The notes under the pieces are model-generated. The model was not told where the DNA came from. It saw only the letters and a program-made list of their open reading frames with translations, and did no database searches. DNA of 64,000 nucleotides, taken from positions 53,937,283 to 54,001,282 of the forward strand of contig NC_083577.1 in the NCBI RefSeq assembly GCF_027579695.1. The letters run 5' to 3'. Positions 59,121 through 64,000 of this stretch are shown in pieces; the first letter of the stretch is position 1; each line of letters begins with the position of its first letter. This stretch comes from Neoarius graeffei (taxonomy: Eukaryota > Chordata > Actinopteri > Siluriformes > Ariidae). Position numbers and translations under genes: made by a program.

Positions 59121-60792
59121 GAAATGCCATTATCAAAACACACAATTCCAAAAGCTAATAAGGCTTTTACCAAAGTTCTTGAAATTCCTCTTTCAACAGT
59201 TTGTGAAACTTTTTGATAACATTAGTTATAAAACTGCTGAGATACTTTCAGGATGTGGTGCGAAGAAGAAACTCAATGAGAAAAGTCTACTAAAATTGGT
59301 ACAGATTGTGGAAAAAACACCACTCAAGACATCTAAAGAGCTTCAGGTTGACCTTGAGGAACCTGGGGTGGTGGTTTCAGCTCATATCATACATTACACA
59401 TAAAAACAAATGGGGCTCCATGGGCCAAGGAGGATACCGCAATTGAAAGACTGTTTGGTGGAGGGAACAACTTTCATAGATGAGCTGAAGTCTTACTGGG
59501 ATAATGTTCTATGAACAGATGAAACCAAAGTAGAGCACTTTGGGAATGTAGTGCATTAGTTTGTGTATAGGTGATGAAATAAAGCTCATAAGGAAAAGGT
59601 CTCTCTCTCTGCAGTAAAACATGGTAGAGTTTCTATCATGGTGTAGGGCTATTTTGCTGGCCTGGGTACTAAAGGTATTGAATATATCAAAGGAATGATG
59701 AAATCAGAAGAGTATCAAGGTATTGTGGAGTGAAATTTGTTACCCAGTGTCAGAAAACTAGGTTTGAGGCAAAGTTCTTGTGTCTTTCAACAGGACAATG
59801 ACCCAAAGCACACATCCAACAGCATAAAAGATTGGTTGAAAAGGAAATGATGGAGTGTTTAAATTGGTAAGCAGCGAGTGCTAGACCTAAGAGCTGAAAC
59901 CTGCCATTTCAAAACGACTCCTGCAACTTCAGAGTTTGAACATTTAGTGATAGAAGAGTGGCAGAAACTATAAGCAGATGAGTGCAAGAAGCTTTTAAAT
60001 GGCTACAAGCAAAGTTTCGAGGCTGTCATTGTTGCCAAAGGTTCTCCAACCAAATATTAGTGAAGGGTGCCCATAATTGTGTCTGGGGTACATTTTGTGT
60101 TTTGTATTATTTCTTTTTTTAAATAACTTTTTTTTAAATTTAGTATTTTCAGCATAATATGGAAAAAGCGAACAATAACAGACTGACCAAGAAAAACAAT
60201 GTGGTGGCACCTCAGCTTGTATTGTTGTGATATCATGACCAGTATCCTTAATTGTCCATTGTATCCCATGTTCAGGTAGCGTCCTCTACCCCTTTGATAT
60301 AGGCAGTCCATTTCTCCCATTTTCTGAGAAAGATTGCTCCTCAGGACCTCAGGCGAAATGTCATCATCTCCATTGCACAGATTTCTTCAACTCTGTTCAC
60401 GCACTGATTGAGGCTTGGGAACTCAGCTTTATACCAGTTATTTGGAATTTTTTAAACAGGTCATTAGTAGTATTTTACATAGAAACTAGTCTTTTTTTTT
60501 TAATCACGTTATCTTTTAAAAACACAAAAGTACAATACCTCAACACTATTAGGAATTAAATATCCCAAAATCTTTTTAGAGTTAGACATATCCATCCATC
60601 CATTATCTGTAGCCGCTTATCCTGTTCTACAGGGTCGCAGGCAAGCTGGAGCCTATCCCAGCTGACTATGGGCGAGAGGCAGGGTACACCCTGGACAAGT
60701 CGCCAGGTTATCACAGGGCTGGCACAGAGACGACCAACCATTCACTCTCTCATTTACACCTACAGTCAATTTAGAGCCACGTTAGCCTAACC

Positions 60793-61362
60793 CAGTGTTT
60801 CTCAACCTTTTTTCAGTCACGGCAAATTTTGACAAATTTTGATGATGCATGAGGCGGCAATGATCTACATTAGTGTAACTATCGTTTTTTGGAATTTTAA
60901 TTCATTTTATTTATTTCAATGTTAGAATATATAATTTTTTGATAGCACCCCTAATGAAGGCGGCACGGTGGTGTAGTGGTTAGCGCTGTTGCCTCACAGC
61001 AAGAAGGTCCTGGGTTCGAGCCCCGTGGCTGGCGAGGGCCTTTCTGTGTCCGTGTGGGTTTCCTCCGGGTGCTCCGGTTTCCTCCACAGTCCAAAGACAT
61101 GCAGGTTAGGTTAACTGGTGACTCTAAATTGACCGTAGGTGTGAATGTGAGTGTGAATGGTTGTCTGTGTCAGCCCTGTGATGACCTGGCGACTTGTCCA
61201 GGGTGTACCCCGCCTTTCGCCCGTAGTCAGCTGGGATAGGCTCCAGCTTGCCTGCGACCCTGTAGAAGGATAAAGCAGCTAGAGATAATGAGATGAGATG
61301 AGACCCCTAATGAAGCCAGACGGCACCCCAGGGTGCTGTGGCACCCCGGTTGAGAAAGGCTG
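60793..61362. mobile_element. hAT MITE inside the SINE
   Basis: The ends CAGTGTTTCTCAACC and (complement) CAGCCTTTCTCAACC have a SINE-derived 8-bp duplication, gcctaacc, at 60785-60792 and 61363-61370. About 230 bp without its own insertion. Confidence 0.93.
60960..61302 (+). mobile_element. SINE inside the hAT MITE
   Basis: An exact 13-bp duplication, acccctaatgaag, at 60947-60959 and 61303-61315. It is well preserved and of opposite orientation to the outer SINE. Confidence 0.95.
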
Positions 61363-61867
61363 GCCTAACCTGCATGTCTTTGGACTGTGGGGGAAACCGG
61401 AGCACCCGGAGGAAACCCACACAGACACGGGAGAGAACATGCAAACTCCACACAGAAAGGCCCTCGTCAGCCGCTGGGCTCGAACCCGGACCTTCTTGCT
61501 GTGAAGCGACAGTGCTAACCACTACACCACCGTGCTACCTGAGTTAGACATATATTTCCCCAAATTATTTGGATTTATGGGCATGACCAGAAGCTGTGGG
61601 AGTGGTTTGGCATCCAAGTTTCTGCACCCGCTCCACCACTGTTCCTGTGACTGAGATAGTTTACTTTTAATGTGACGTAAAGAAGAAACAGATCAATTCT
61701 TTTTTCCAGTAGGATATGTGTTTTTATTATTTCACTGTTATTTGGGGGGGTCTTTTATTCAGTAACCATGGATATTTTATTCCAATATTCCGATGTATTT
61801 CTGAAGATATTCTGAATAATGCAAATGATGAAATTCAGAGATGCTAATAATTCTGATCAGGACTGTA

Positions 61868-62132
61868 TTTGCTTTCAGTCAGCAAATTGGGTGAAGTTGC
61901 ATCTTTGTACTCCTTGATTGGGATTATATTTTCAAAAGCTCTCTGTCTCTAAGCACAGCGGCCAGTGCGGATCTCAAGTCTCGGCTTTCCTCCTCCTCGT
62001 TCTCGCGAGACGTGATGCCGCACCTGCGCGGACGGTCGGAGTCTGCGCACAACGGCCTCTGCAGCTGAGCGTCTCATCACCATCCATTCCACTGTTAAAG
62101 CGCGCGTCTAACCAGAATTAATATAAGGTGCC
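61868..62132 (+). promoter_or_regulatory. slc25a6 promoter and 5' UTR region
   Basis: GC content and CpG density rise sharply from about 61955 (ctcgcgagacg and cctgcgcggacggtcgg) up to the start codon. This is the pattern of a housekeeping promoter. A tctcgcgaga-like element at about 62002-62010 is a known activator of TATA-less promoters. No 5' end can be placed. Confidence 0.5.
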
Positions 62133-62243
62133 ATGGCTGACGCCGCGAAATCATTTGCAAAAGACTTTCTAGCCGGTGGAGTCGCAGCTGCCATTTCTAA
62201 AACAGCCGTCGCGCCAATCGAGAGAGTAAAACTGCTTCTGCAG
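62133..62243 (+). CDS. slc25a6: ADP/ATP translocase, first coding exon
   Basis: The carrier exchanges cytosolic ADP for matrix ATP across the inner mitochondrial membrane. The exon encodes 37 residues, [20 protein letters not shown] then [17 protein letters not shown], and ends at donor GT 62244-62245. It contains the first transmembrane helix and the mitochondrial-carrier signature PxE(R/K)xK (APIERVK). Human ANT genes also break exactly after LLLQ. The later exons, with the RRRMMM signature expected in the family, lie beyond the window. I name it slc25a6 rather than slc25a4 or slc25a5 because it follows p2ry8 and asmtl as in human PAR1; the exon alone would not separate the paralogues. Confidence 0.9.
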
Positions 62244-62994
62244 GTGAGAAGAACATTTTGTTCCGCAGCTCCTCATCATCTCTTGGTAGATGCTGTTATT
62301 TAAGAAATGCCAGTTATTTATTAATTTGTTTTTACCGCAGCTTGAAATAGCTGCAGTAGGACATGAGTTAGGCGTGTGAGTAGTTCCTGCAGTGACTTTA
62401 TCCTTGGGAGGCCATGTTGGAGTCCTCTGCAGCATCCCTGCAGCCTCCCGGCATCCGCGTTAGAGGCTGAAACCTGTCTAGGGTGGACCAGATTTCCGTG
62501 TAACACGCATTGTAGTGGCATATAACACGTTTTATCTGGGTATTATGCTACACAGAATGTCCGCCTGCGCTTTGGTCGTGTAGACGCAGCGCTCCGGAAT
62601 AGTAACACATCTGCAGCATTCACTGGCTTGTCCGTCATGAAGCGCACAGCCTGTTTCTTACGGCTAATGACTCGGTCACTGCGAACCGAGCAAAATGATT
62701 CAACTCCGAACTGATTCGAAGTTTCGAAGCCTACGCGCGTGACGGTTCGGATACGAGGTGCAAAGTGGATGATGCTTTATAAGTTAGGTGTGCAATATTT
62801 TTAAAACGGCATAAGCTTTGCCTATTTGTTCACGTTATTTAGCAACTACTGCTCACATTTTGTCCTAAGAATCAAGCCTGTTATGTTGGTTATAAGCTAC
62901 AGTGCACGTTGCCATCTCTTACCAGCCCAGTGTAGTCAGTGCAGACCTAAAAGTCGTAAGAAGTCGCCAAATTACGTCACGTCATCGCAAATTA
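62244..62994. other. slc25a6 intron 1, first part
   Basis: Noncoding. CpG density falls off after about 62750. No gene or element recognised. Confidence 0.5.
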
Positions 62995-63632
62995 GCATAT
63001 TCATTTAATTGCTATGATCATTTCAGACATCAAGTTGACTTGCTGACTGAGTTACATGTCGGTCCTGGGATCGAGATGCTGACCTCTTCTGCTCCTCAGA
63101 CCTGCCTGATCCATCCTGGTGCCCTGTGTCTGGTTGGAGTCTCATCGCATCGCTCCTGTGGAGGGCGGCCCCATGTGGACAGTTGGGGGTCGCGCCTGGA
63201 GGACGCTCCGGACTCTTGCAGTGGTGCTTTTGTGGCTGGGGACTGCAGTTGACTTGCTGACTTTGGGACTGCAGTTGACTTGCTGACTTTGGGACTACGG
63301 ATGTCGTGAATGGTTTTGCGCTCGGGTTTCCGTCGGTGTGGGGTTTATAGCATCAATGAAGCTGACTTCATGTTAGGACTGTTAATGTTATAGTCATGCT
63401 GTCTGTTGTTGCCCGGATGGGGATGGGTTCCCTTTTGAGTCTGGTTCCTCTCGAGGTTTCTTCCTCGTGTCGCCTGAGGGAGTTTTTCCTTGCCACCGTT
63501 GCCACAGGCTTGATCATTGGGGAAAGATTAGGGATAAAATTAGCTCATATTTTAAGTCGTTCAAATTCTGTAAAGTTGCTTTGTGACAATGTTTATTGTT
63601 AAAAGCGCTATACAAATAAACTTGACTTGACA
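62995..63632 (+). mobile_element. L2-like LINE 3' end
   Basis: The 3' part contains ggtttcttcctcgtgtcgcc, gggagtttttccttgccacc and ttgtgacaatg. It ends gcgctatacaaataaacttg followed by acttgac repeats, a well-known fish L2-type terminus. It also carries a short internal duplication (ggactgcagttgacttgctg at about 63239 and 63269). The left edge is uncertain and there is no coding RT. Confidence 0.65.
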
Positions 63633-63726
63633 TCAAAGCATGTTACAAGAACATAATTTTAAGTATTTTCTGAAGACAATAGCATAGAGTTTCAAAACAG
63701 AAAATAATATATTATAAATGATCTCG

Positions 63727-64000
63727 GGGCGGCACGGTGGTGTAGTGGTTAGCGCTGTAGCCTCACAGCAAGAAGGTCCTGGGTTCGAGCCCCGGGGCCG
63801 GCGAGGGCCTTTCTGTGTGGAGTTTGCATGTTCTCCCCGTGTCCGCGTGGGTTTCCTCCGGGTGCTCCGGTTTCCCCCACAGTCCAAAGACATGCAGGTT
63901 AGGTTAACTGGTGACTCTAAATTGACCGTAGGTGTGAATGTGAGTGTGAATGGTTGTTTGTCTATGTGTCAGCCCTGTGATGACCTGGCGACTTGTCCAG
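63727..64000 (+). mobile_element. tRNA-derived SINE, cut by the window end
   Basis: Head and B box are intact. The sequence runs to the ctggcgacttgtccag segment, where the window stops. It lies in slc25a6 intron 1. Confidence 0.93.

Larger units (their letters stand above)
60592..61540 (-). mobile_element. SINE interrupted by a hAT MITE
   Basis: Its duplication, gagttagacatat, lies at 60579-60591 and 61541-61553. The tail half is 60592-60792 and the head half is 61371-61540. Confidence 0.93.
60080..61720 (-). mobile_element. L1-type LINE 3' fragment
   Basis: The minus strand near 61560-61620 reads NHSHSFWSCP then IQIIWGNI. After the SINE interruption it continues with LKRFWDI, and near 60350-60430 FPSLNQCVNRVEEICAMEM and WEKWTAYIKGV. 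These are the known end of L1 ORF2. An A-rich tail lies near 60110-60135. It is 5'-truncated and the exact ends are not fixed. Confidence 0.6.
57895..61865 (+). mobile_element. Tc1-like transposon, family D, heavily interrupted
   Basis: The ends CAGTCCTGGTCAGAATTATT and (complement) CAGTCCTGATCAGAATTATT are bounded by TA (57893-57894 and 61866-61867). Decayed transposase on the + strand at about 59130-60060 ends in VIVAKGSPTKY, stop at 60058-60060. The frame is broken many times. Internal insertions: 58146-58672, 58781-59120 and the L1 fragment block from about 60080. Confidence 0.85.

Overview
This is a vertebrate nuclear genome window, most likely from a teleost fish. The evidence is the host gene set (spliced, GT-AG introns) and a teleost-style repeat load: several Tc1-like families, hAT and Harbinger MITEs, RTE-, L1- and I-type LINEs, and a tRNA-derived SINE present in about a dozen copies. 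I cannot name the species from sequence alone.

Three host genes lie on the + strand. They are p2ry8 (intronless coding exon, 8650-9708), asmtl (13 coding exons, 48122-57207, 612 residues) and the first coding exon of slc25a6 (62133-62243), whose remaining exons are beyond the window. This order and common orientation match human PAR1 (P2RY8 - ASMTL - SLC25A6), so the window is a conserved block. The three proteins do not form a pathway: one is a plasma-membrane GPCR, one a fused Maf-type nucleotide pyrophosphatase plus ASMT-like methyltransferase, and one a mitochondrial ADP/ATP carrier.

The 38 kb between p2ry8 and asmtl holds no host gene that I can support. It is a nest of transposable elements. 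In order: two copies of one Tc1 family (1862-3509 and 11630-13225); an RTE-type LINE dropped with a 15-bp duplication into another LINE (14905-21090); C-terminal pieces of two further LINEs (22880-26369) around a second Tc1 family; an inverted, foldback-like ISL2EU-type composite with THAP and SWIM coding remnants (26372-34127), itself hit by a Harbinger MITE and a full-length 5.3-kb L1; and an I-type LINE (35950-46490) split by two Tc1-type elements, one of which carries a chain of nested insertions. asmtl introns and the asmtl-slc25a6 interval are similarly invaded (hAT within hAT; SINE within hAT within SINE within L1 within Tc1).

The recurrent SINE is about 340-375 bp. Its head reads gcggcacggtggtgtagtgg, it has a tRNA-like B box (ggttcgagccc), and its tail is gagataatgagatgagatga. 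Most copies have clear 9-14 bp target duplications. Many element boundaries below rest on target-site duplications read directly from the sequence. Family names rest on remembered protein motifs, and no database search was run.
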